Notes under the pieces: model-generated | Seen by the model: only the letters and a program-made list of their open reading frames with translations | Told to the model about the DNA's origin: nothing | The model's database searches: none | Part shown: piece after piece, positions 1 through 10,021 of the stretch | Layout of the letters: each line of letters starts with the position of its first letter | How positions within the stretch are numbered: the first letter of the stretch is position 1 | From: Linum tenue | Taxonomy: Eukaryota > Streptophyta > Magnoliopsida > Malpighiales > Linaceae | Assembly (NCBI GenBank): GCA_946122785.1 | Contig: CAMGYJ010000008.1 | Coordinates: 58,820,877 to 58,884,876, forward strand | DNA: 64,000 bases | Direction of reading: 5' to 3' | Program-made: the position numbers and the translations under genes

Positions 1-162
1 ACATCAACCCTTTCTGAGCAGCCAAGCTTCTATGAGGTGTTGTGTGGGGAAGGTGGATCAAACCGAATCAGTGATGATAGATGTCGTGAGAGAAGCTTGC
101 ATGAAGAAAAGCTGCTTTGTTCTTCACAACAACTGGATCAATGGAAGGTTGAAGAAGCTTGA
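1..162 (+). CDS. Possible 3' coding end of an upstream gene
   Basis: Frame 1 is open from the window edge to a TGA at 160-162, about 53 codons of mixed, hydrophilic sequence rich in Glu, Ser and Gln. It could be the last exon of a gene starting left of the window. A competing frame (32-292) is longer (86 codons) but has a less protein-like composition. I recognise no domain in either, so this stays tentative. Confidence 0.25.
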   Translation, partial: TSTLSEQPSFYEVLCGEGGSNRISDDRCRERSLHEEKLLCSSQQLDQWKVEEA

Positions 163-467
163 GCGCCAAGTTTTGTCAGGCTTGTGGGAGTATGATAGTA
201 GCAAGAGAATGTGTTTGTCTTGCACACCTCATGAAAAGTTGTCCCTGTCCAAAAGAAAGCGTGGCTTCGCAAACTCCTTTCCTATCCATTAAACTTTGAA
301 ATCCACGCCTGGGGGAACAAGACAAAGACCAGGTTTCTTGTTGTTGGTCGTTGAATCCCAAGGCTATAGCTTGATTTCATCAAATCTCATTCTACTAGTG
401 ATATTCACCTTCTTATTGGATAATAATATGTTCAATTAGTAGACGTATTCGAACTGGGGGATTGCAG
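163..467. other. Non-coding spacer, possible 3' UTR or intron
   Basis: No convincing coding signal. It ends in a pyrimidine-poor acceptor-like GATTGCAG at 460-467, ten bases before the ATG of the next gene. That gene may therefore have an upstream exon, with part of this stretch as intron. Confidence 0.3.
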
Positions 468-477
468 GCTGGCAGAA

Positions 478-1134
478 ATGGTGACGGGTTATTGTTGCTT
501 GCTGGACAGTGGGAAAAAGTCCAGAAGAAGAAAGCATGAGCTAACAACAGAGGAATTAACAGGCGGTGGAGTTTCAGTTTCATTAGAATTCAGTGCCAAC
601 TCCAAGGACGTTTCTGTGAGGATAGTTCATCCAGGGGGGAAAGAGGAGAGTTTCCAGTATGCTCTTTCAGCACAGCAAGTCATGGAGAAGTACCCAGGGA
701 CTCATGTCGCCAGGCAAGATGTTTTCCAGAATCCTGAAGATTCCATTCTGTGGCCAGAAGAGAATCTGTTGCCTGGCAACAAGTACCTGATCATTCCGTC
801 AACCACAGCTGAGAAACTGAAGCATCACAGAAGACATCATCGTCATCATGGGACGACGACAAAAGAAAGGTTGGAACTTTGTGACACTAAAGACACCAGA
901 TCTGGTGCGAACATAACTTGGGATGAACAAGATATTTCGGAGGAGGAGAATGTCTGTCGTGCAAGAGATTTCTATGCTTCAAAGGATATGTGGTCGAGGT
1001 GTTCGGAGAGGAAGACAAGGAACGTGAGGTCTAGAAAAAGACAACCTTTCATCCCTCCTCTTCCGAGGTCGAGGAGTTTTAAAGGTTTGAGCTGGGAGCC
1101 TAGTCTTACTTCTGTACAGGAGCTCTCTCCATGA
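478..1134 (+). CDS. PADRE (DUF4228) domain protein
   Basis: An open frame of 218 codons. Residues about 45-110 carry the PADRE/DUF4228 hallmark: a beta-rich start (VRIVHPGG), then a segment around YPGTHVARQDVF, then the LLPGNKYLIIPSTT strand followed by a basic HRRHH stretch. The C-terminus has a second conserved block, with FIPPLPRSRSFKGL followed by a WEPSLTSVQELSP tail at the stop codon, also common in this family. PADRE proteins are small plant-specific proteins, many induced by pathogen or abiotic stress; their biochemical role is not settled. The ATG at 478 is the first in frame, but the acceptor-like GCAG just upstream leaves open a 5' exon, so the first 20-30 residues are uncertain. 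No frameshift or internal stop is seen, and the gene looks functional. Confidence 0.8.
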   Translation: MVTGYCCLLDSGKKSRRRKHELTTEELTGGGVSVSLEFSANSKDVSVRIVHPGGKEESFQYALSAQQVMEKYPGTHVARQDVFQNPEDSILWPEENLLPGNKYLIIPSTTAEKLKHHRRHHRHHGTTTKERLELCDTKDTRSGANITWDEQDISEEENVCRARDFYASKDMWSRCSERKTRNVRSRKRQPFIPPLPRSRSFKGLSWEPSLTSVQELSP

Positions 1135-1727
1135 ATGAACTTCTGACTGGTTTTCTTGTACAAATAATAATATATGTATAAAAAAAGAAACAGAACGACT
1201 GATGTATTCCTGGTATGTTGTCTTCCTCTTTTCCCAGGCTCTTGTCTATCACTACTTTTCAATCATCTCTCTATTTTTGCTGTTTCTTCAATGCAGATTT
1301 TGATTTTCTTTTGTTCTCAATGTGAAAAGAATCAGTCTCTGCTGATGATGTGCAGAACCAGCTGCAATAACTTTGACGATATGACATTTTGTGATTTATA
1401 ATTTTTGAAGTTCCTTGGAGTACAATCTTATGTCTATTCTTTGGGTTTTTTGCATAGGTATATTCAGGCATTGAACTACTACTAACTCAAAGCTATTAAA
1501 ATCATTATCCACATCTTTAAACTTTGCCAAATAGAAATACTATTAAGATCCGCGTAAAGTCTCGATCAATGCAGTCAAAATCATGCTTTAATATCTTTAT
1601 ATCATCAATGTTATAGACCCTATGTTATGGCTCAAGAGGCCAACACTTCTTGTTTGCTTGATGGAAGTGGTGATAGATTTGGTGTTATCATGGACTTTGT
1701 CCAAAATCAATTGTTTGCTTCATACAT
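1135..1727. other. 3' UTR and intergenic DNA after the PADRE gene
   Basis: The sequence directly after the stop is AT-rich with AATAATAATATATG-type signals near 1163-1176, plausible as polyadenylation elements. Nothing coding is recognised further right. Confidence 0.4.
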
Positions 1728-1730
1728 TTA

Positions 1731-2043
1731 GGGGTCGTTTGGAATCTTTGATTCTGGAAATGATGTATTACGAGAATGTGTATATTAAGAATGTGTGGGT
1801 TTGAAAATTCATTGTTTGGAACCCATAAAAGAATGCATGGATTATAGTTTAAATGAACTATGGATACTCATCTCACCAAATAGGTAAGATTATGAATACA
1901 TCATTTTTTTATGTATTAGGAATACAACATGTATTATGAATACATGCATTCTGCTATTACATCAAGTCAAAAAAACGTTGTATTCTCAGGATACATGTAT
2001 ACTGAAAATACAACATCTGGAATCGGAGGTTTCAAACGAGCCC
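1731..2043. mobile_element. Harbinger/Tourist-type MITE, 313 bp
   Basis: The left end reads GGGGTCGTTTGGAA and the reverse complement of the right end reads GGGCTCGTTTGAAA, so 11 of 14 terminal bases match. Both ends are flanked by TTA (1728-1730 and 2044-2046), the 3-bp target duplication typical of PIF/Harbinger elements. It has no coding capacity and must be moved in trans. Confidence 0.7.
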
Positions 2044-2046
2044 TTA

Positions 2047-2404
2047 GGTGCAACAAATCCATGGGTTCCACGAACTTTAAGGGTCCAAATCCGTGGCCCC
2101 ACGGATTTGAAAGTTCCATCTATTTAGATGGGAAATTGGGAATTGATCATGAACTTTGAAGTCCATCATTTAAGACCAAACTACCTCATATTTCATTTCT
2201 CTTCTCATACCAATGAGCTCAATAAATGTAAATTTCTCTTCATACATACAAATCTAATTAATCAATTCCATCATGAAATCTATGAAACAAACAATGGTAT
2301 TTTTCAAGTCCATGATGAACTCAAAACCCTCATATATCCATGGTGTTACAAAACCCAAATTTTATCAAAACTTTCATTTTTCAAATCCACGAAGCAAACG
2401 ACCC
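2047..2404. mobile_element. Truncated relative of the 33495-33850 MITE
   Basis: It ends in GCAAACGACCC before TAA, the same terminus as the 33495-33850 element, and shares with it the internal block of CCAAATCCGTGG followed by CCCCACGGATTTG. The matching left terminus is missing, and the fragment abuts the 1731-2043 MITE directly. It is probably a 5'-truncated or disrupted copy. Confidence 0.55.
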
Positions 2405-2941
2405 TAAGTGATATCCTTACTATTTTGTTCTTTATTAGTTAGTTGATGACATAAAGCGAAAGCACGCATTAGCTAGCTATTGTTCCTCTCGCATTTGGCA
2501 AAAGTTCGGTTAGAAATGTTTTAGTAGAAGGGATAGAGTGGTACAATAGATTAATAGTTGAAATGCATGATATGAATAAAAATTGAGATGCGTGTTTATA
2601 TAGAGTGATCCTTCTACTTAATGACGTATCTTTACTTTTCTGTTTTTTCTTTACCTTGCCTATATAAACTAGAAAACCACCTAAACATATCTACCTTTTA
2701 TTGCTTTGTGTGTCGAGATATGAATAGTTAGATGTGAGCACTTATGCTTTAGAAACTTGTGAAATACGATCCTACACATTGCTAGGATTTATAACTTCAT
2801 TGTATCTGATTTGTATTGATATTACTACATGAAATGCCGAAGGGTGCATGTGCCAGTCCCATACACGAAGCTGCAAAAAAATGGATGGGTGAAACGAAGT
2901 TGGTATGCATAGTACAAAGCATATTTGAAAGTTAGAAGATT
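2405..2941. other. Unannotated AT-rich spacer
   Basis: No open frame, terminal repeat or recognisable motif was found. Confidence 0.4.
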
Positions 2942-2952
2942 CTAGACATACT

Positions 2953-3226
2953 TGTATAGATCTAGATCAGCTACTTCTTCAGTTCGTATTATAGTATCTG
3001 CATCATCATCAACGAATACACCAACTGGGGTTGCTCCAATAAAATAAGCTCCAGCTTCTATAGCAATGGCAGCATCTCTAGCTGATGTCATCTCACACAT
3101 TTTAAGCAAATGGTCCAATCTTATAGTCACGTTCTTGCCTAGTACTGTCAGGGAAACCGTATGGGGAAAACGGATTGAAGGCGTGATTTGATCACTGATC
3201 TCCTTAGAGTGTTTATTTGCCCCCAC
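2953..3226 (-). pseudogene. Phosphoribosylanthranilate isomerase (PAI) fragment
   Basis: The minus-strand frame contains LLKMCEMTSARDAAIAIEAG, matching the N-terminal beta-alpha unit of plastid PAI (usual motif KMCGITSARDAA). It is followed by PVGVFVDDDADTIIR and EVADLDL, matching a later helix of the same enzyme. PAI is the third tryptophan-pathway step after anthranilate synthase (phosphoribosylanthranilate to CdRP) in the chloroplast. About 25-30 residues normally lying between the two blocks are absent (IGA runs straight into TPVGVF), and the conserved Gly of KMCGIT is Glu. A splice-donor-like CAA|GTATGT ends the block near 2953. A fragment with internal loss is best read as a pseudogene. 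Confidence 0.6.
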
Positions 3227-3606
3227 TACTTAGTTGCTGGTAGGATTTAGGCAAACCACCCCCAGGAGTCCCTCCAATCAAAGTCAGAAAGCAGCAACTT
3301 TCGTGACTTATGTGTTTGTGTTTTTTGGAGAAGGAAAAACAAGGAGAAGAAGATGAACGTTGGACGAGAAGTTTGGCTGCAGAAGACTTTTATAGTGAAA
3401 ACGGCAGTTCCCTTCCGAAGGGTTATATGTCGTTTCACATAAGTCAAAAATCAAATAATTATCCGAATTAATTAATTAATTAAAATAATTCTGGTAATTA
3501 ATTAGCCAAAAATTCAAATCCGAGGGAGATTCTCTCCGTAAACTAGTGTCACATTGACGATACCACGTTAAAAAACTCGGTGTTCATCTTCTTGATTTAG
3601 ATTGTT

Positions 3607-3864
3607 TTACAAATTATTATGATTACATGTATATTTTCCTTTCCTTGCAGATAGTTTCGGTCTTAGGGCTGTGGCTGGCTGTGTTGACCCGGACTGTGGT
3701 CCAAGACTTGCCGACAAGCTTTCATTAAAGGCTAGTGTGGGCATCAGCCCATCCTTGATTTTATAGGTGGGTATGATGTTCCTACCTGAATCTCCCAGCT
3801 GGTTGATTCGATAGGCTCGAGTTACGGACGCATAAGTTGCCCTTTTACAAAATTTGGAAACCAT
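3607..3864 (-). pseudogene. Possible PAI transit-peptide exon
   Basis: An 85-codon minus-strand frame lies upstream (in transcription order) of the PAI fragment. It is rich in Ser, Thr, Arg and Lys with few acidic residues, as expected for a chloroplast transit peptide. The link to PAI rests on position, strand and composition only; I see no conserved motif. Confidence 0.25.
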
Positions 3865-5193
3865 AGAGGAAGTTGGAACACGCTTAAGAGGGGCTGCTAG
3901 AATTTCGTCGATGATGGAAGATGATAATTTCGACGATGTGTTATAGGACCTTCACGCGATTTGGCAAGAGCTGCGACGAAATTTGGTCCGACCCCAGTTG
4001 AAGAAAATTTTGACATGGTCTTTATTGTTTAGTGCCTTCAATCTTTGTCATGGATAGACCTTCTGACCTACGTGTCTTTAATGACGTACCCTAACAATGG
4101 TCTTGCCACTTTGATGGAGGAGCTCCTCGCCGTGTGTTGGAGGTTGCTGCCCATCTTGGCTCCCATGTTCATCTATGATTTCCTCGAGCCACTTGTGCAT
4201 TACAGCTTGCCCGCCACGTTGTGAATCGTGGTAATGTTCAGTTTTGGATATCGTATGTAGCAATAAAAATTATTATTTTGATTATTATTACATAAGTTGC
4301 TTCTTTGGTCTTTTTATCTAATTAGTGTTCTTTTCTTTCTTTATGGTGATTTTGATCAATATGCAAAGGTACTGTGAGGTTCTATTTCGGTTGACGACCA
4401 CGACGATGTAAACCGACCTCAAGCTTATGGAGGATTATGTTACTGTTATATAACATAGAAACCTGTTATATAACAACCACCATATAAACATATAATGTCA
4501 TATATGGATTTTTACCTGTACATATGTCAGACACAATAAAATTAACCCTACCAGTTTACACATCAAGAAATTTGCATAACATAGTGCTAATATATACAAA
4601 CAACTTCATAAAAGCTACATTTAAATACATATAAACTAAAGCTACGTACAAAAATGGAAATATTCATGTGCATAGCTAGCTAGGTTGAATGTCATGGGTT
4701 GAATTTGAACAGGAGCAAAACAATTTACTTATAGAAACCATATTCTAAGCAAAAAATCTAAACAAATGTTAAGAATGATACGTCTATTTCCACAAAAAAA
4801 AAAAGAATGATACGTCTATTTCGGACATCTCATCTGGCTACAGAAAATCATCTAGTTAACATGACCTTGATAATATTAGTAATGGCAAGAGAAACATACT
4901 ACATCATATATATATATAGTACATCTATCATCTATGTTATATAACTCAACAGAGTTTTGCTTGCATTTACTTCTGGGTTACATAGAAACATGTTAATCTA
5001 GTTGTTAGATCAAGATTTTGATTCCTCGATGTTTTTGTTTTATCACCCAAAAAAAATGTACGAACTAAATTTTTTTTCTATAATAGCAATAATTGGCTAC
5101 TTAAGAAATTTAAAGGGACCTTCAATTTCAAAATCAGTAATAACTAACAATTTATCAAACGAATTTAGCATAATGTATGCAATGCAATCATAT
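3865..5193. other. AT-rich intergenic region
   Basis: It holds short direct and inverted repeats around TGTTATATAACA (about 4439-4475), an A9 tract near 4793, and a (TA)n run near 4906-4918. A minus-strand frame of 61 codons (4078-4263) has no recognisable similarity. No gene is supported. Confidence 0.4.
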
Positions 5194-5202
5194 AATTTCA
5201 AA

Positions 5203-5385
5203 GGGCTAAATTACACATTTGGTCACTCAAATTACATAAATCTTTCATGTTTGCCACCCGAATTACTTTTCTTTCTTATTGACCATTAACTTTACGCTTT
5301 GTGTCACCATTAATCACCGGCCGTTAGTCTCCGTTAACACCGTTAGATTTTTTATGACGTGGCAAACGGAACTGTCAAATGAGCT
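5203..5385. repeat. Left terminal inverted repeat of the Pack-MULE
   Basis: It pairs with about 6535-6719 in inverted orientation with scattered mismatches and small indels. The inner part contains the conserved CCGTTAGTCTCCGTTAAC-type block. Confidence 0.8.
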
Positions 5386-5481
5386 AACAAAAAAGCTGAA
5401 TCATGCAAGTTGACCGTCTAATCAGCTCAATATCCAACCCAACTGACCCAAGTCACTTATTTTGAATTTCCTTTTAATTTT

Positions 5482-5712
5482 TTATTTTATTGAGGAAAAG
5501 CTTGCTCCTTCTCTGCGACTTGGAAACCTCAATCGAACCCAGTAATCAAACTTTCCGCCGGTGGCTTCGTACATGTGCTTGGCCAAAATAGTCTTCCCTA
5601 ACCTGCCTATTCCGACGATGAACTGAAGCTTGAGCCTGGGTTCCTCTAACTTCTTCCAAGTCGTTAGCTCAGCCGGCGACCGTTCGATCCCGAGATGCTC
5701 TGTTTTGAACAA
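5482..5712 (-). pseudogene. Captured NB-ARC (NLR resistance protein) fragment
   Basis: The minus-strand frame (76 codons) contains VGIGRLGKTILAKHMYEAT followed by KFDYWVRLRF. This matches the P-loop (kinase 1a, usually GMGGLGKTTLAK) and the following RNBS-A strand of plant NLR immune receptors. The Gly-Lys-Thr of the P-loop is retained. Only this small piece is present: kinase 2, GLPL, MHD and LRRs are absent. Its place between MULE inverted repeats explains it as a transposon-captured exon. Whether it is transcribed, for example as antisense or small-RNA precursor to NLR genes, cannot be told from sequence. Confidence 0.65.
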
Positions 5713-5903
5713 GGGTAGTCATCTGGGGGATTACGTCATTCTGCGAAAGGCAATGACCGACGGAGAAAACACGGGGAATAATGGTTTTTTTGTTTGGATT
5801 GGATCTGTTGGAGGGTGAAGGAGAGGCGATGAGCCTTGCAGGTGGATCTATGAAGGAGAGGTGATTACCAAAGGCACGTATCTGTTGGATCTTGTAAAAA
5901 GGT

Positions 5904-6467
5904 TTAATGTAGATCTACTTTTTTTGCGTTTGTTTCGATCTCCGACTGGCTTCTGATCACGGGGATAATCGGATAAAGGAGTGCGGAAGCTCTAGGGGTT
6001 CCAAATAACAGCTCTAGGTGTTTATTACAAAAAAAAGTAGTGTGCTCGTCACTGTGAGTAAAATCCCGCCGAACCCCCAATCTCTGCCGCGACAAACCGG
6101 GGCCACTTCCACCATCGTTGATAAATTTGCGCCAAACTGTCACCGCAAGTACTCGTCTCCGCCGCAAGAAATCTTCGGGTTTGAGATGTTCGGCCGTCAA
6201 TATATCGTTTCCCATTGCCGGAGAGAGGAGCTTCGGCGGCTTCGAAGGCGTTGTGGATTTTCTTCTTGACGAGGGAGCCGGGACGAGGGAGAAATGTCCC
6301 ATGCGGCGGAGTGCCACCACCAGGCGAGGGAGCAGCCAGCGCAATTTCGCCCAGGAGGATCGGTGTTGGAGCTGGAGTAGGATGGAGAAAATCTTCGGGA
6401 CGCTGCGGCAGAGCAACTCCTGCGTGAAGATGGGAAAGCCAAGAAGACGAGGGAGGGGAAGGGCCAC
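5904..6467 (-). pseudogene. Second captured gene fragment, unidentified
   Basis: A 187-codon minus-strand frame, noticeably GC-richer than the surrounding DNA. The N-terminal part is hydrophobic and Arg-rich, resembling an organelle-targeting leader; the rest shows no motif I recognise. Another minus frame (6197-6442) and two plus frames are also open, as usual for GC-rich DNA, so the true reading frame is uncertain. Together with the NB-ARC piece it suggests the element carries DNA from at least two sources. Confidence 0.35.
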
Positions 6468-6534
6468 TTCTGTGTCTATTTTTTCTATTTATTTTAGTTT
6501 TTTTTATTGAGATGTCATTAAGGTAACGGTCCAG

Positions 6535-6719
6535 TCAGCACTTCTATTTGCCACATCATCAAAAATCTAACGGCGTTAACGGAGTCTAACGGAGACTGAC
6601 AGCTAGTGACTAACGGTGAAACAAATTGTAAAGTGAGTGGTCAATAAGAAAGAAAAGTAATTCGAGTGGTAAACGTGAAAATTTTATATAATTTGAGTGA
6701 CCAAACGTGTAATTTAGCC
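6535..6719. repeat. Right terminal inverted repeat of the Pack-MULE
   Basis: This is the inverted partner of 5203-5385. The outermost bases are TTTAGCC at the right edge, followed by the AATTTCATT duplication. Confidence 0.8.
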
Positions 6720-6868
6720 AATTTCATTCAAAGTGATAAATTCGAGTATACATATGGCGAGTCTAATGTCTATGGTGATCCTTTCACGATTCATTTTTAG
6801 TTATATACTAATTATAGTTTGAAGAGGAAAAAAAACTATAATGGACAAACTCATCCATAGATAAATAG

Positions 6869-7441
6869 TGTTGGGGGTGCATACATGGCCCAATGAGGTT
6901 GGGCTCACATGGCCCAGGAGGGGAGAATGGCAAGCCTGGATGCAAAGCCCAATATGGCGGGCCCAAGAGCATGAGGAAAGCGAGCCCACGTAACGAGTTG
7001 GGGCTTTCCAGACAGGTGGGGCCGGAGGTCTGACATGGGGCGCATGCGACAAGGGAGTCGCGGCAGAGACAAAGGTACGGAGTCAGAACCGGCTGACGTC
7101 ATGCGCCTCACCCTTCTGAACAGGGAGTCAGATGGTCGAGGCGCATACGACCTTATGGTACAGTGCATTAGATGCGGGCGTGACGACGGGCGGAGGAAAA
7201 GGATGTTGGTCGGCCAAGCTCCAAGTATAAATAGGGGAGTTGGTGAACCTCATTTACTCAGGTTAGAACTTCTCTCTAGAATTACTATTTACTTCTCTCA
7301 CTAGAAATAGGATCCTGACTTGGGCGTCGGAGTGCTTACGAGCCCTGTGACGGGCTCGAGGGGTTCCTTTGTGTGTAGGGGCCTGAGCGCAGGAAGGTTG
7401 GAGCGCAAGGAAGCAAGGCGCACAGTTTACGGGCTCTAACA
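6869..7441 (+). repeat. 5' LTR of the gypsy element
   Basis: 573 bp, TG...CA ends, differing from the 3' LTR at four positions (near 7031, 7154, 7171 and 7290). It contains the promoter at 7226-7233. Confidence 0.92.
7226..7233 (+). promoter_or_regulatory. TATA box in the 5' LTR
   Basis: TATAAATA followed by GGGG, about 215 bp before the LTR end, is a good plant TATA box and the likely start region for the retroelement RNA. The same sequence is in the 3' LTR near 14164. Confidence 0.55.
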
Positions 7442-7442
7442 A

Positions 7443-7461
7443 TTGGCGCGCCAGGAAGGGG
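7443..7461 (+). promoter_or_regulatory. Primer binding site
   Basis: TTGGCGCGCCAGGAAGGGGG begins one or two bases after the LTR. The TGG start pairs with a tRNA CCA end, as in plant gypsy elements. The specific tRNA was not determined. Confidence 0.5.
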
Positions 7462-7631
7462 GAGCCGGAGCGCTTTGCACGTTACCGCAGGAGTAATTTC
7501 GCGGGGAGGAAGTCATGGAGGCACTGGGAGAGGCGGAAGGAGAAAGAGGGCATTGAGAAACTCAAAAGATCTCCAGGGAGGCGCCCGCATTATCATGGGA
7601 GGCGCATGCAGGCGACAACGAAGCGCAGGAG

Positions 7632-8978
7632 ATGGCTTAGTCAGAGGACGTTACCCTCACGAAGGAGCACCTACTCCATATAATTGGGGAGCAAGACCAG
7701 GCGTTGGAGACCCTAAGGAAAGAAGTGGAGATGTTGAAGAAGGGGGCGGACGTGGCGCACCAAGCGCCCCCTCCCGGAGGAAAGAGGAGAGAAAGGGAGG
7801 AGGACGAGGAAGGAGCGTCGAGCGTGCTGAGGCGCACAGAAGAGCTGGGGCACCTAACGAGGCACTTGGCTTCGGACTTCGATGAGCACGACGGATGGGC
7901 GCATCGGCGCCACGGAAGGGCATGGGGGGTAAGGCAGCCGCTCGGGCGGAGTATTCTGGCGGAACAAGCAAACTCGGTAATCCCGACGCTCCACACTTAT
8001 GACGGGACGACCGACCCGGAGGATCACTTGAACAACTATTTCACGAAGATGCAGCTGTATAATAGTTCAGACGCCACCTTGTGCCGCGCTTTCCCCTCCA
8101 CGTTTACGGGCGTGGTCTTGGACTGGTATCATCAAATGGAGGAAGGGCGGATCGATGGCTTTGAGCAATTTGCGGCACTTTTCCGTTCAAAGTTTGCCAG
8201 CCGGAAGCGCCGGAGCCTTACTATCAGCGCTCTATTCAAAGTCAGGCAACGTAAGGGCGAGGCGCTCAGGGACTTCTATGAGCGCTGGATGTCGGTGGCC
8301 ATGGCGGTCAAGGATGTTAAACCCCCGGTCCTGGGGTGCTGCCTGGACGAATGCACTACGAGTGAAGAGTTGTGTCGGGCGCTGTCTAAGCGGGAAGTAA
8401 CGTCCACAGAGGACTTGGACCGTAGGGTGCAGAAGGTGATCATGTTGGAGGAGACCTTGGCAGCAAGGAGGATGGAAAGGAGGGACGTACGCCCCGAGGA
8501 GGCGGATACGACCCAGATGCAGCGCCCCCCGCATGCCGCAGGGCTCTCACCTCCCTTCCCGACGGGCGGGCGACGTCCAGACCCCTCACGGTTCACTCCA
8601 AGAGGGGGAGGGAACTTCACCGAGCTCAATGACTCGCTGAAGAATGTTCTGCAGTTTGTGAAAGACAAGGGGTACCATATTCGTTGACCAGGTCCTATGC
8701 GGGGGCGCCCAAATGAGCAGAACCTCGATAGGTACTGCGAGTTCCATCAAGAGAGGGGACACCACACCGCGGACTGCTACCAACTCAAGTCTGAAATCCA
8801 AGGGCTGGTGGACCGAGGGATGTTGAACGAGTTCGTGAGGAAGGGGGAAGATAGGGCGCAGAGGACCTTCATGGTGCAGGAGGGGAAGAAGGAGGAGACA
8901 CAAGAGGAAGTCACACACGCAGAGGGCAAAGCCCCCATGGAAAGCGAGGAGCTGCCCCCGCCCCCGTTCAACATATAG
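7632..8978 (+). pseudogene. gag of the gypsy element
   Basis: One frame (ATG at 7632) covers the capsid protein with stops at 7638-7640 (TAG), 8685-8687 (TGA) and 8976-8978 (TAG). Typical gag signals are an early Glu/Lys-rich helix, the retrotrans_gag core around LDWYHQMEEGRIDGFEQF and LFKVRQRKGEALRDFYERW, and after the second stop a variant zinc-knuckle-like CEFHQERGHHTADC block. Protein from this copy would be truncated unless stops are read through. Gag forms the virus-like particle in the cytoplasm. The stops look like point changes, consistent with a recently inactivated or trans-complemented copy. Confidence 0.8.
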
Positions 8979-9500
8979 CCCGAGGCGCATCCCGAGCGCG
9001 TTAGGCTCACGATCGAGGCCATCTCGGGCACAATGGACCAAAGGCAAAAGTTGGAAGAAGGGAGACGCCTGAAGTCGGCTACCGCCAGCGCTCGCGCAGC
9101 GGTGCAAATTCATTTTAACGAAGCCCCCGAGGAGGCATGTCGGGTGCCTTCGTTGGAAGCGCTGGAAATCAGGGGAGTGGTGGCCGGATGCGAGGTGAAG
9201 AGGATGCTGGTCGATACGGGGAGCTCGATGGATGTGCTCTTTTGGTCCACCTACGAGAAGATGCAGCTGTCCCCGAGCCTCGTCAGGCCGGCGGACTCGG
9301 TCTTGATTGGGTTTTCGGGGGTACCGGCTCGGGTCATCGGACGCGTGCGCTTGCCGGTGACGCTGGGAGAAGAGGAGCATCGCGTGACACACACAGTGGA
9401 GTTTGGGATTGTGGACTGCCCCTCACCATACAATGCAATCTTGGGGCGCCGCTGTTGGCACTCTTCAATGGAGTTGCGTCCTTCTGAAGGAGTTCGCTGA
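8979..9500 (+). pseudogene. Retropepsin (aspartic protease) of the gypsy element
   Basis: It continues the gag frame after the stop at 8976. The catalytic motif LVDTGSSMDVLF lies near 9207-9245, and the closing PYNAILGR motif near 9427-9450. Protease cleaves the Gag-Pol polyprotein. Directly after the ILGR motif the sequence jumps to RT-proximal coding in another frame, so the linker normally found between protease and RT is missing. Confidence 0.75.
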
Positions 9501-9903
9501 CTTGTTCGCATGGAGCGCCAAGGAGATGCCAGGAGTAAGTCCCGAGGTCGCGTTACACCGACTGTCGGTGGAAGAGGGCGTGCGCCCTGTGCAGCAAAAG
9601 TGGAGGCCCATTTCGGAAGAAAAGGAAGAAGCCTTGCGCAAGGAAGTTGAGAAGTTGCTGGAGGCAGGATTCGTGGAAGAAGCACGGTACATAACATGGT
9701 TGTCGAATGTAGTGCTCGTGCCCAAGACAACTAGAGATTGGAGGATGTGCGTCGATTACACAAACCTGAACCGAGCATGCCCTATGGTGGGGCCAGCCAC
9801 GTTCAAGGTGGAACGCATGAGTGGAAAGGCCGTCAAGAGAACGTGGAATGCTATGAACCTGAGGGCATACAAGGGAATGGAAAGGGGTGAAGTATCAGAG
9901 TGA
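9490..9903 (+). pseudogene. RT stub fused to integrase C-terminus
   Basis: The plus frame reads the N-terminal RT region (FADLFAWS..., VQQKWRPISEEKEEALRKEV, KLLEAGFVEE, then WRMCVDYTNLNRACP). It breaks at about 9783. The next residues, GPATFKVERMSGKAVKRTWN followed by AMNLRAY, are what ends the pol polyprotein of Tat-type elements. The YxDD catalytic box, RNase H and the integrase core are all absent, so the deletion spans most of pol and joins RT to the integrase tail in one open frame. Confidence 0.7.
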
Positions 9904-10021
9904 ACGACTGCGGTGGCGAGATCCGGCGCCTTAATTTTGTCCAGCTTGAGGGGATAGCTCGTCAAGCGTAGGGGTAGATACTATTACTGCAAGCGCGGTA
10001 ACCCACGCGCCTTAACTAATG

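Larger units (their letters stand above)
5203..6719. mobile_element. Pack-MULE: Mutator-like element carrying gene fragments
   Basis: The 1,517-bp element is bounded by long inverted repeats (5203 to about 5385, and about 6535 to 6719) that match over roughly 185 bp by eye. Both begin GGCTAAATTACAC followed by TTTGGTCACTCAAATTA. Flanks AATTTCAAA (5194-5202) and AATTTCATT (6720-6728) agree at 7 of 9 positions, fitting a decayed 9-bp Mutator target duplication. The interior has no transposase. It instead holds an NB-ARC fragment and a GC-rich coding-like piece, so the element is non-autonomous and has captured host sequence. Confidence 0.8.

Noticed and set aside
5904..6510. NLR continuation in the second Pack-MULE fragment
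   Set aside because: No kinase-2, GLPL or LRR pattern in any of the open frames, so it is kept as an unidentified fragment.
7475..7885. 136-codon ORF after the gypsy PBS
   Set aside because: It is a shadow frame: very Gly/Arg-rich, and the gag signature lies in the neighbouring frame starting at 7632.
8586..9392. 268-codon minus-strand ORF
   Set aside because: It is a complement of the gag-protease frame in GC-rich DNA with no domain of its own; the real antisense gene starts further right.
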